This document shows positions 38,874 to 49,044 of a stretch of DNA of 64,000 nt, piece by piece. This DNA comes from Chromobotia macracanthus. Taxonomy: Eukaryota; Chordata; Actinopteri; Cypriniformes; Botiidae. The number at the start of each line of letters is the position of its first letter. Within the stretch, counting starts at the first letter, position 1. The notes below the pieces were generated by a model. The model saw only the letters and a list, made by a program, of their open reading frames with translations. It did not search any database and had not been told where the DNA came from. The stretch is from assembly GCA_036877525.1 (NCBI GenBank), contig JAZGTH010000126.1, forward strand, positions 124,001 to 188,000, in the 5' to 3' direction. A program made the position numbers and the translations under genes.

Positions 38874-40156
38874 TCATGAATTCTGTGCTTCCGCCATCAT
38901 TCTTTCCTTCTGCTTCATTAAACACTTGCGTGGCGCTGGTGTATGCGCCCAGGTCCCCATCTACAGGAAATAAAACAATGTTAAAAACATGAAAACTTAT
39001 CAGTGCACATTCACATAAACTAAAGTTTCAGCTTCATAATGAACTGGAAAGCCACTCAGGAAAAAAAACACTTTTCTCACCGATATCCACAGACTGTCGT
39101 GTCATGATTGGAATAAACTATTAAAAGTTGCTCTCAGGCTTTGTAAATGCATCACTTTCATTCAAACTCATTCAGTTAAGAGTTATTCTGTCAGCACTCA
39201 CAGCGTGACTGGAAGGCTTTGGACACTTGATCAAACTGCTGCAGCTCTTGGCATAGTTCTGTCTGTAACTGACCCTCTACGCTGCTGACAGGCTCTGAGA
39301 CGCTCCTGGATCACCTTCACGATCTCCTGATCCACTTTACTGCACAGCACACAACACTGATTTAATACAGCGATGATGCGCTCTACAATAACTGAACTTT
39401 ATTACAGCATATCGTGCAACACAGTTCTGTGTGGATGCGGATGTTACACACTGGTCTCTCCTCCACTGCATCTCAGCCTCATAGTAGCACAGGAAATCTC
39501 CCTCCTGACACTCCTCAGCCCGGAACACGCCGAAACTTCTGGGTGGTAGTACTGGATCTTCTTCTCACCCTGAATGCCTTCAATAATTCCTGGAAAACAT
39601 CAAAACTGGAGCATTAGGACTGAACAGCTGCACTGTAGTATTACACTTGTTACAGCTCATTTGCACTTGCAAAACACAATCAAACGTATTTATTGCTTTG
39701 CATTTATTAATTGCTCACACGAGGTGTCTACAGTGCATACAGTTTGTGCTAGTCTTGTATATATTCCTATAATTTGCACTCTAGAGCCCATGAAACGACT
39801 ATATAATGTAATGTTAACTTAAATACAGTATGTATATATATATATATGGCTGGAATTACAACCAATGTGAAACCAATGTGAGATGCTCTCAATGCAGAAT
39901 CCTCCCCTGTCCATGTTGTCATGAAACACGTTCAGAAACAGATGCATGTCTGCAGTGTTTACACTGAACCGGATTGAGGGATCAGATGTAAACACGACAG
40001 CTGTACTCCCTTGAACGTGCTGACGGGCAGATCCACAGAGTAGTAGAAGAGCTTGGACGATATTAAAGCTGGATTGGGCAGCACCGTTTGTTTATCCACC
40101 GCCGGGGTCTTTCGGGGAGGGTCCGGATACGCGTCTTTATCGTAATCCTGCGGCAT
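38874..40156 (-). CDS. ndufb10: NADH dehydrogenase 1 beta subcomplex subunit 10, frames broken by indels
   Basis: Accessory subunit of the membrane arm of mitochondrial complex I on the intermembrane-space side, disulfide-bonded in mammals. Four exons: 40007-40156, about 39451-39589, 39202-39339, 38874-38960; expected product about 175 aa. The N-terminus reads MPQDYDKDAYPDPPRKTP, then FYYSVDLPVSTFK. The second exon carries GDFLCYYEAEMQWRRD, the third KVDQEIVKVIQERLRACQQ, the last GDLGAYTSA and ERMMAEAQ in a shifted frame. Indels are apparent at about 39541 (extra C), 39511-39523, 39271-39288 (extra base), 39243-39253 and 38926-38940, and the exon 1/2 phase is off by one. Same error style as the neighbouring rps2, so probably an intact gene in the animal. 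Confidence 0.88.
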
Positions 40157-40840
40157 TTTCAACCGGAAATCACAAAGTGAATTTCAGTAAACCTTTACGA
40201 CTCCTCAACTTCCCGTCCCGCTCCTGCTTACAGCGCGCATGCATGTGCGCCCTGCGCACAACATGGCGACGGGTAACCCGGCAGCAACAAATTAACCGGA
40301 ATAATTTATTATTTTTTTTTTTAACAATTTTATTTAATGTTTGTATGTTTTCATTGAATGTTTGTAATTATAATTATAAATGATTACTTGTTAAATCATT
40401 GTATTTCATTATGGTTAAATCGCTAAGGCAGTGAGGTCAAAGGTGAAAGGTTACATGTTGTTGTTTTTTTTTTTTTTTTTTTTTTTCTCTCCGCCAGTAG
40501 ATTGCGCTGTTTCTTATTTCAGATGACATTGAATGTCATTTTAATCACCGGTTCACATCTGTCAGTTTAAGTTTAATTTTATATTTGTGCGAAGCTTAAA
40601 TAAATGCTGACAATAGCAGCCTGTGTATACAGTTTAATCTAAGCTCATTTAACATATTCACACGCGTGTATATATTTATGTATTGGTCGTGTCTTCATAG
40701 TTTTGTCAGGCCATAAATAATGCGACAGGAAGACACGGGTAACATGAATCATATATGTCATATAAATAATCATCATCTTTATTAAAATATAAAATACATA
40801 AAATATGTTGTATAAAGCCGGCCTGTAATTTTTTTCACAA
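40157..40840. other. ndufb10 upstream and intergenic DNA
   Basis: A short CpG-containing ndufb10 promoter is followed by AT-rich DNA with poly-T runs at about 40311-40322 and 40464-40486. No gene was seen. Confidence 0.5.
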
Positions 40841-41130
40841 ACCCCCTAAAAATTGGTGAAAAAAAAGGGGGGAAAATCTCCATCATCTTTTTTTTTTTTA
40901 TTTTCTTTTTTTTCTCCATCTTTTTCCTCTCCGCTTTCTTCTTTTTCCTTCTTTTTTTTTTTTAAAACCTTCTCTTCTTTCCCTCCCTTTTTTCTTTTTT
41001 TTTTTTTTTCCCCCTTTTCTTTCTTTCCTTTTCTTTTTTCCCTCCTTTTTTTTTTTTCTTTCCTTTCCCCCTTCTCCGGCCTTTTTCCCTCCCCCCTTCT
41101 TTTTTTTTTTTTTCTTTTTTTTTTTTTTTC

Positions 41131-41177
<47 letters not shown>

Positions 41178-41744
41178 TTCTTTTTTCTTCCCCTTTTTTT
41201 TTTTTTCTTTTTCTTTTTTTTTACCTTTTCCCTTTCTTTCCCTTTTTTTTTTTTTTTTTTTCTTTTTTTCTTTTTTCTTTTTTTTTCTCCTTTTTTTTTT
41301 TTTTTCTTTTCCCCTCCTTTTTTTTTCTTTTTTTTTTTATCTTCTTTTTTTTTTTTTTTTTTCTTTTTTTTCCTTCTTTTCTTTTTTTTTCTTTTCTTTT
41401 TCTTCTTTTTCTTTTTTCTCCCCCTTTTCTTCTTTCCACTCTCTTCCTTCTCTCCCCCCTTCCCTCCCCCCTTTTTCCCCTTTTCCTTTTTCTTTTTTTT
41501 TTTTTTTTTTTTCCTTCCTTTTTCTTTTCCTTCCCCCTTCTTCTTTCCCTTCTTTTTTCCTTCCCCTCTTTTTTTTCTTTTTTTTCTTTTTCTTCTTTTT
41601 TCTTTTTTCTTTTTTTTTTTTTTTTTTTTTTTTTTGGGTGGCCGGGGGTTGGTGGGTGTAAATTCTCCTCTCCTCTTTCTTTTTGCTCCCTCTTGGGGGG
41701 GCGGCCGCCCCCCCTCCCCCCCTCCTCTCCTCCCCCCCCCCCCC

Positions 41745-41780
<36 letters not shown>

Positions 41781-42518
41781 TCTCCCTCCCTGGGGGGGGG
41801 GGGGGGGGGTCCGCTCGGGCCGGGGGCGGGGGGCCGTCGGGTTCCCCTCTTCTTTTTTACACACCCCCCCCCCCGTTTTTTGTGTTGTAAAACGTATAAG
41901 GTTTATCAAGCATATTTAATATGAGCATTCAACACCCTGGCCAGCCTTCACAGAAACCATCCATGGGAAAAAATTTTTTCCCACAAGAGGGGAAAGGGGG
42001 CCTTTTAAAAGCAACCCCCCTCTTTCCGGGTCTTCCCCCCCCCCCCCCCCCCCTCCCCCCTCCCTTTCCCCCCAAGAAACGGGGGAAAAAAAACCCCCGC
42101 GCCCCCCTGGTGGTCGGAGTAAAAAAAAGGGGGGTCCGTGCCCCCCCTAGTGTTGCCCGGACCCCCCCACCCCCCCCCCCCCCCCCCCCAAAACACCCCC
42201 CCCCCCCCCCCCCACACCTTTCCCCCCCCCACCCCACAAACACAAAAAAAAAAAAAAACACAAACACAAACAACAAAACACCCCCCCCCGCAACAACACA
42301 CCACCCCCCCTTTCTACAAACCCTTTAAACCCCTTTGTTCCGAAAAAACTATTAACCAAACCTTTTCCCCCCAACTAAAAAACCCTTAAAAAAACCTCTT
42401 CCCGTCCTCCCCCCCCCCCCACCCCCCCCCCTTGGTTTTTTTTCTTTCCGCGCAGCACACCCCCCCCCCCCTCCCCCCCTTCCTCCCCCCGCCCCCCCCC
42501 CCCCCCCCCCCCCCCCCC

Positions 42519-42591
<73 letters not shown>

Positions 42592-43140
42592 TCCTCCCCC
42601 CCCCTCTTTTCTTCCCCCTTCTGTTGTGTTTTTTTGGGTGGTGGTTTTTTCTTCCCCTGCGAGTCCCCCGCTGCCGAGTTTCGCGGGGGGGGGGGAGGAG
42701 GAGAGGGTGGGGGGAGCACTTCAGAGCAGCCCGGGGGGGGGGGGGGAGAAACCCACTCAAAACACAAAACAGGCAGGCGCGGCGGGGGGGGGCGCAGCAG
42801 CGCCCGGCCCCCCCCACCACCACCCAACACAGCCCACACCCCCCCCCCCCCAACACCCCCCCCCAAACACACAAACCCCCCCCCCCCCCACCCCCCCACC
42901 AAAAAAAAAAAACACACCCCCAAAAACCCCGGGGTGGCTGTGTGGACGCCAAAAAATCCCCCCAAACCCAACCAAAAAACAAAAAAACCACAACAACACA
43001 AACCCCCGACAAAAAGAGCAGGGTTGACCCCGGGGAAAAAACAGGAACACACACCCCCCGCAACCCCCCCCCCCCCCCTCCCCCCCCCCTTCACCCACCA
43101 ACACCACACCCACACCCCCACCACACCAAAACCAAAAATG
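40841..43140. repeat. Homopolymer-stretched low-quality block
   Basis: A T/C-rich tract (40841-41635) passes into long C and G runs up to about 90 bases, with almost every run expanded. Short islands look like ordinary sequence with each homopolymer lengthened (for example near 41921-41990). Pro/Gly/Phe/Lys-rich open frames on both strands are composition artefacts. This is most likely a collapsed pyrimidine repeat with failed consensus. Confidence 0.88.
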
Positions 43141-43377
43141 CTACATTTTTTTTTCCCCGCCCACTGATTTATTTGAAATGTTTAAGGCTGAAATTCTCCA
43201 AAAAAAAAAAAAAGACAAACCAAAAAAAAAAGTGTGGTGACAAACTCTTATTGTGATTCTACAGTAATATGACAAACATTCTGTCATTGTAATTGCATTC
43301 TTCAGTGAATAACCTGAGATCAACAATCACTTGAGATCTGAGATCAACTATGTCAACTAAGTCATAGTGAGATCAAC

Positions 43378-43435
43378 TAAGTCATAGTTGAGAACCTGAG
43401 ATCAACTATGACTTAACAAATTAAAACAATTTATT
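43378..43435 (-). terminator. fahd1: fahd1 poly(A) signal and downstream hairpin
   Basis: Minus-strand AATAAA at 43430-43435 is only about 10 nt after the fahd1 stop. Beyond it a perfect 14-bp inverted repeat (TAAGTCATAGTTGA / TCAACTATGACTTA, 43378-43391 and 43402-43415, 10-nt loop) lies where cleavage and the downstream element would be. Neighbouring GATCAACTAAGTCATAGT copies show local duplication. Confidence 0.5.
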
Positions 43436-43444
43436 AAAAATCAA

Positions 43445-44116
43445 TCAACTTTTCCTATCCACTCTGAATGTCATGGTGATGAGATCATCAATTCCAGCTT
43501 GAAGCTCATCGTGTTCCTGAACGCTGGAGACTCCTTTAGGTGTGCCGGTGAGAATAAGATCACCCTCTTCCAGTGAGATCACCTCACTGATGTAGTTTAT
43601 GAGGTATGGAATGGAGAAGATCATCTGAGAGGTGCTTCCGTTCTGTCTCATAATACTGTTCACCTTCAACCACAGGTTGACGCTCTCAGGGTTTGGGATC
43701 TTCTCCTTGGGAATGAAGTCACTGATGGGACATGAGGTGTTGAAGGCTTTTGCCAGGGTCCATGGAAGACCTTTGGACTTGCATTCGTCCTGAATGTCCC
43801 GGGCTGTCATGTCCAAGCACAAGACATATCCAGCCACATGGTCCATGGCTGAAGATTGAGGAATGGAAGTTCCTGCTTTACCAATGACCACCCCCAGCTC
43901 GACTTCATGATGGAGGTTACTGGAGTAGAAGGGAACCAGGATTGGAGACCCTTCCCTAACATAAGCTGATGGGGGTTTCAGGAAGAGCACGGGCTCGGTA
44001 GGAACCGCGTTTCTCAGCTCGATGGCGTGATCCGCGTAGTTCCTTCCGACGCAGATAATTTTCCTTCCCCATTCCCAAAAGCGAGCAATATTCCTCGCGC
44101 TCATCTTCAATCCCAA
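43445..44116 (-). CDS. fahd1: FAHD1 acylpyruvase / oxaloacetate decarboxylase
   Basis: Mitochondrial FAH-superfamily enzyme that hydrolyses acylpyruvates and decarboxylates oxaloacetate, with a divalent metal. Single coding exon, 223 aa (human about 224). With the first ATG (MGLKMSARN) the numbering matches human exactly: catalytic H30 and E33, metal ligands E71, E73 (HHEVELG) and D102 (LCLDMTARD), and K123 (WTLAK). The start at 44116 is chosen on that basis; a second Met four codons later is possible. No indels. It lies head to head with hagh, with 600 bp between start codons. Confidence 0.96.
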   Translation of the reverse strand: MGLKMSARNIARFWEWGRKIICVGRNYADHAIELRNAVPTEPVLFLKPPSAYVREGSPILVPFYSSNLHHEVELGVVIGKAGTSIPQSSAMDHVAGYVLCLDMTARDIQDECKSKGLPWTLAKAFNTSCPISDFIPKEKIPNPESVNLWLKVNSIMRQNGSTSQMIFSIPYLINYISEVISLEEGDLILTGTPKGVSSVQEHDELQAGIDDLITMTFRVDRKS

Positions 44117-44716
44117 GACCGGAAGTGAGCATGACCTTCAGTCGCCCAATAGCGGAAGACGGTCCGAATGAATGCAGTGTTAACGGTGCAAACTCAGTGC
44201 ACATAAAACCTGCAGAATATACATACAAACATCATCTGATAATAAAACAAACAGTTAAACAATAAACAAATAAACAGTTTCAGATAGACAAAATAGATAG
44301 AAAAACAGAACGAATCCTACCACAGCGAAGGCTCACCTATGAATATTAATAACGCCTACCTTCACGGTTGACCAATGGTCAAAGCTTGTATTGAATATTA
44401 ATGAGGCTATGCCGCCGCGGTTTGATCGCCCACCTATGGCGAAAGCATACTTGAATATTAATTAGGTGACGCTTATGACGTTTCACCGTGATCATCCAAT
44501 AGCGAAGCCGCGAGTTATGACTTACGCTGACGGCCGTACCTGCGCTACCATAGTAGGATTTGAACGTGAAGCGTCAATATAACGCGGTTTATTACGGCGA
44601 CGCTCCCTCGTCCCGGATTGGTTGACCGCGGGGTCAAAGTTGAAAGTGGGCCGATTTGCACCTTCAGCACATATTGTACTTCCTCCGTGCGGCTGAGGTC
44701 GCAGACAGAGTCTGAT
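44117..44716. promoter_or_regulatory. Bidirectional fahd1-hagh promoter region
   Basis: 600 bp separate the two start codons. Four CCAAT-type boxes are visible (about 44143, 44371, 44494, and inverted ATTGG near 44614), consistent with NF-Y-driven divergent promoters. The decamer GAATATTAAT occurs three times in one orientation at 44341, 44393 and 44453. No TATA box was seen. Confidence 0.65.
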
Positions 44717-47546
44717 ATGTGGTGCAGGTCACTGGTGGGCAGCGCCTGCGCTCTCGGTGTGTTCGGAGCCTTTTCGTATAAATTCGGTATGTTTGCATTA
44801 AAATCTTTATTCGTGCATGGACGACATGGATTATTTACGGACGTGCAACCATCAGCCGGCGCTGTCGTGCCGGATCTGATGCGTTTACAGTCGGTGTTTT
44901 GATCAGGCAGAAGAGTTGATCGCTAACCCGTGCGAGGTCACGCCGTTACGTCATCATGACGTGTAATGTATGACGTGTAACGCGCGATCGTGCAATAGTG
45001 ACAATGTCAGCGTGCATTAGACGTGACGTAACGTTGGCGGATGACGTCACACCCCCGCGTTATCTGTGTGCTTTGGGTGGTGCAATAGAAAATGACGAAA
45101 TCGCGGGTCGAAGGTTTCTGGACACAAACCTGCTGATTGAATTCATATGAAAGGCTGCGCTAATGTCGTGCAGTATCCCTCTATATACTTTATAAAGCTT
45201 TATAACCACTATGAGAAATACTGTAGCTGTCTCAAATCAGAAAATCATTAAGAGTGTACGTTGTTTTCAGATGTTTTTGTCACTTTGGGGTATTTTTTAA
45301 CACGTTTAGCTAAGTTAATACCATAAAAGTTACTGTACCCTTCCAAAAAAAAAAAAAAAGGTCAACTGGTTGAGCTGGTTAGTCAATTTGTAACATGTAT
45401 AATAAGCTTAACCAGCCCCCTGCAGCGCAAACAAGGTCTTCTACCATTTTAACTAGGTGACTTAACCCAACCACCATAACCAGCTTCAAACAGCTAGAAA
45501 ACATGTAAAAGCAAGTTTATTTCCCTACAGGGCAGTTCAGCTGCTGTCACAGTGTTTGTAATGGCGGTGTATTGGATTGTGGTATAACAGTGTATGTACT
45601 GAAGCTGGTTTTCAGTCCCCACAGCCTTTTTTCACTCCGCGCTGAGGAAATCGTCTCTGGTGGAACAGTCAGACATGAAGGTCGAGCTCCTGCCTGCCCT
45701 CACTGACAACTACATGTATCTTCTGATTGATGAAGACACTAAAGAAGCCGCCATCGTTGATCCAGTTGAACCTCAAAAGGTACGACCGGCCCGATGCGTC
45801 TGTGCACGCGACACACTGCAGCAGACAGATTCATGATTGTCATTTATCTCAGGTGGTGGACGCAGTCAAAAAGCATGGCGTGAAACTCAGAACTGTCCTG
45901 ACCACCCATCATCACTGGTGAGTGTCACTTTGTGTCTCTCTTATGCACTAATGAGGGTGCATCGTAAGTAAGACCAACCGGAGCGGGGTTTGTAACAACT
46001 GCAGGGATCATGCTGGAGGTAATGAGAAGCTGCTGAAGCTGATGCCAGGTCTGACGGTGTATGGTGGAGATGATCGAGTGGGAGCTTTATCTAAGAAGGT
46101 CACGCACTACAACACTTTCAAAGTGAGTCTGTTTTACTGTTTTTTACTGTCCAGCTCCACACATATCAAGGGATCACAGTTTTCTAGAGCAACTGCTCGG
46201 GAACACCCTAGCAACTGCATAGCAACACCTTGGCAACCACCCACAAGCCCTAGCACTGTGGCTGTGAGTTTTTACATGTGTAAACTCCACTCTGATGTTT
46301 CTCAGACAACATAAACATCTTTTCTGGAGGGCTCTATTGGTGCAGTAGACAAATTAAGGTTTCTTTCAGTTTTTTAACGTGTTTTTGATGCGTTGTCATA
46401 GAATTAGTCATATTTGTCTGTACGATGATCATCTCAGGTGGGCTCGCTGAATGTAAAGTGTTTGTTTACGCCCTGTCACACCAGCGGTCACATCTGCTAC
46501 TTTGTAACAAAAGAAAACAGCACTGAACCTCCAGCTGTATTCACGGGTAAGACATGGAAACAGCAGTTTTAGAAGACTGACATACAGACATGAATGAGCT
46601 TTGTTAATGAGCAGCAGTTTGCGTCATATTTGGCTTGTGTGTGTCGTGTGTGCAGGTGACACCCTGTTTGTGGCCGGCTGTGGAAAGTTCTTTGAGGGAA
46701 CCGCTGATGAGATGTATAAAGCCCTCATAGAGGTTTTAGGCCGTCTTCCTCCCGAGACGGTAATCAGCTCCTTATCTGAACCTACTTACTTTTTTCCCAG
46801 TTTTTCTGGTTTACTTTTTACTTATATACACCTATAGATATAGATAGATAGATATTTTCTTTCTATCTTATATCTTTTTTACTCTTTATATCTACAGGTC
46901 TACATCCTGTTTACAATCAACCATGTTATGTTCTAGAAGTGTTAATGATTAAAAATGGGGTTCTAGATACAAATCGTGTATAAATAAACAAAAACTGGAG
47001 AGCCTATATTATATAAATAACTATTTACTGTAAAAACAGTCTTTGTATGGAAAAAACTGAGTCACGTGTTCTCATGATGTGTTGTTGTTTCAGCGAGTGT
47101 ACTGCGGTCATGAGTACACCATCAACAACCTGAAGTTTGCTCGACATGTTGAACCCAATAACGAAGCCGTCCGAGCGAAATTAGCCTGGGCCAAGGTGAG
47201 AAACTCCTCTTTAACCTTCATAGTTCTTTCTTTACAACGTTTTCCTAACATAAGTCTTTCAATCTTATGTTAATAAGGAGAAATACGACAATGGAGAGCC
47301 AACCATTCCCTCCAGTGTGGCAGAGGAGTTCACATACAATCCCTTCATGAGAGTGAGGTACAAACATTCCCGCTCCATTCGTTTCCGTGCTGTTCTCTGG
47401 GTTGAACTTTGTTTTGATTTTGTCTGTGGTTTTGTTTGCTGTTCAGAGAGAGGTCGGTACAGGAACATGCTGGAACCACAGACCCAATTGAAGCCATGAG
47501 AAAAATCCGTAAGGAGAAGGACGGCTTCAGGGTTCCTAAAGACTGA
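44717..47546 (+). CDS. hagh: Hydroxyacylglutathione hydrolase (glyoxalase II)
   Basis: Hydrolyses S-D-lactoylglutathione to glutathione and D-lactate, the second step of methylglyoxal detoxification, in mitochondria and cytosol. Nine exons: 44717-44786, 45616 (or 45625)-45779, 45853-45917, 46005-46122, 46438-46546, 46656-46759, 47094-47195, 47278-47357, 47447-47546; 300-303 aa depending on the exon 2 acceptor. Exon 1 encodes a mitochondrial leader (MWCRSLVGSACALG); an internal Met (MKVELLPALTDNYMYL) could give the cytosolic form, as in mammals. The metallo-beta-lactamase signature THHHWDHAGG spans exons 3-4, with later ligands in TPCHTSGH, FTGDTLF and YCGHEYT. Frames are clean. It is closer to HAGH than to HAGHL. 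Confidence 0.96.
44930..45060. promoter_or_regulatory. TGACGT-rich CpG patch in hagh intron 1
   Basis: At least five ACGTCA/TGACGT cores lie in 120 bp, including GTGACGTAAC at 45023-45032, which matches the published E4F1 consensus RTGACGTMAY, and TGACGTCA at about 45042. Probably a downstream extension of the fahd1/hagh promoter. Confidence 0.5.
45355..45520. repeat. Interspersed-repeat relic in hagh intron 1
   Basis: Contains GGTTGAGCTGGTTAG and ACCATAACCAGCTTCAAACA, inverted GCTGGTT/AACCAGC-type ends typical of small fish DNA-transposon relics. Class uncertain. Confidence 0.4.
46185..46260. repeat. 'CTAGCAACTGCATAGCAACA' repeat relic
   Basis: Third location of the family seen at 3600 and 23400, here in hagh intron 4. 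Confidence 0.6.
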
Positions 47547-48231
47547 GTCTGTGTCATGAAAGCCCAGCCCACTACGCTTGTCTCTGCTCGTCCATTCAGT
47601 AACAATGCAGAAACTCCAGTTTCATGCCCTTCAATCACAGCAAAAGCACAATTAACCAGCTGTTTGTTTTCAGCAGCTTGTGTCTACAGTTAGCAATACA
47701 CACACACAAGTGTTTACTGGTGAAACAACGTCTTTCCATCATTGTTGTGCATTAACAAAACTCATATTTCAGAATGCCTTTATCATATGAAAATATGAAC
47801 CTGCACTAGCTCTCAGGCTGTATCTTTATTTATGCCCATTTGTGTGAGTTTTAAGTTCTGTGCTTGACATTTTCAGCCTGTTTGTTTTTCTTTCATAATT
47901 CATGCCAACATAGATATGTTGTAATAGAATAATTTTATTTCTAAAGAATTGTCTTTATGTGCAATGTTTTACTTTGTTAATCAAAAGTAAATATTTTTAA
48001 GATGACGTGAGGTCTTGTTATTGAGAGATGTAACTACAATGATATGATAATGTATTTTCATATTCTACATCAAACTGCAGTGATTGAACCACATTTATTT
48101 CGTCTGATTGGTTGATTTGGAATGTAAATGGTATTAAACGCCGCAAACGTGATTTAGCTTTGTTTCATTTCAAGTTTTGGCTGATGTTGCACTTCCTGTC
48201 ATCAGAATAAATAAGACTGTGTTCAACTAAA
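47547..48231 (+). other. hagh: hagh 3' UTR (probable)
   Basis: Non-coding sequence after the hagh stop up to AATAAA at about 48226-48231. No other coding segment is present. Confidence 0.5.
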
Positions 48232-49044
48232 TAAAGTCTTAATGTAACAGTATGCGGCTCTTAGCTTTGTCTTCATTGATTTATAATTCAGTTATTATCC
48301 AACAACAAAGAGCAAAAATATGTTCCTTAATATTTTAACAATGCAAACAGTAAAAAGTTTGTTGTTCATGCTGTTGTGTTTGTTTTTTTAAATATCTAAA
48401 AGTACTCTTGGCAAAAGATATGGGAAAATATACTCTGAATATTAATAGTAATTAATGGTAATTTAGTAAACGTTCTTTATACTTTGAATCTGAAGAAAAT
48501 AAACAGAAAGTGGATGAAGTAAATAAAACACACGTGAACAATGTTTGAGTAAAATATATTTCATTCCTTTCCTTGATAAATATGATTATATACATGGAAT
48601 GATTATATACATGGCAACACATGAATATTTTATTTTCAGCATGAATCAAAATAAACGAGGACCACTTTTAAGTAATACAACCTACAAAATTTATATTAAA
48701 AATGAAGAATCTGTGGTTCTTATGAAGACCTACAGCTGAAACAGAAATGTCTTTTATTTATCTGCTCACAGTGATGTCTTTAGTGGAGAAATCTCACAGT
48801 TGTTATTGATGTGTCAAGTGTTTGGTTGGTATAGTGTCAAACGCATGCTGAATATTGACTTTAAACACTTGGAAAAATGTAGCACAGATGACAAATTTGA
48901 GAGAAACCAAAGAAAAACAAAAACATAATCAGCATCTCCACAGGTCTTAGCACATCTTAGAAAATCTTAACAGATTTCGGCAGATCGTGGAGGATTTCAA
49001 CAGATCTTGGAAGATTTCGGCAGGTCTCAACAGATCTGGGCTCC
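48232..49044 (-). other. ciao3: Convergent gap and ciao3 3' UTR
   Basis: Minus-strand AATAAA at 48753-48758 gives ciao3 a 3' UTR of about 290 nt. Just after the ciao3 stop, 48945-49030 holds degenerate repeats of a CAGATCTTGGAAGATTTC-like unit. The rest is AT-rich and featureless. Confidence 0.5.

Noticed and set aside
40853..43256. Phe-, Pro-, Gly- and Lys-rich open frames up to 345 codons
   Set aside because: Homopolymer artefact block; frames change composition with each base run.
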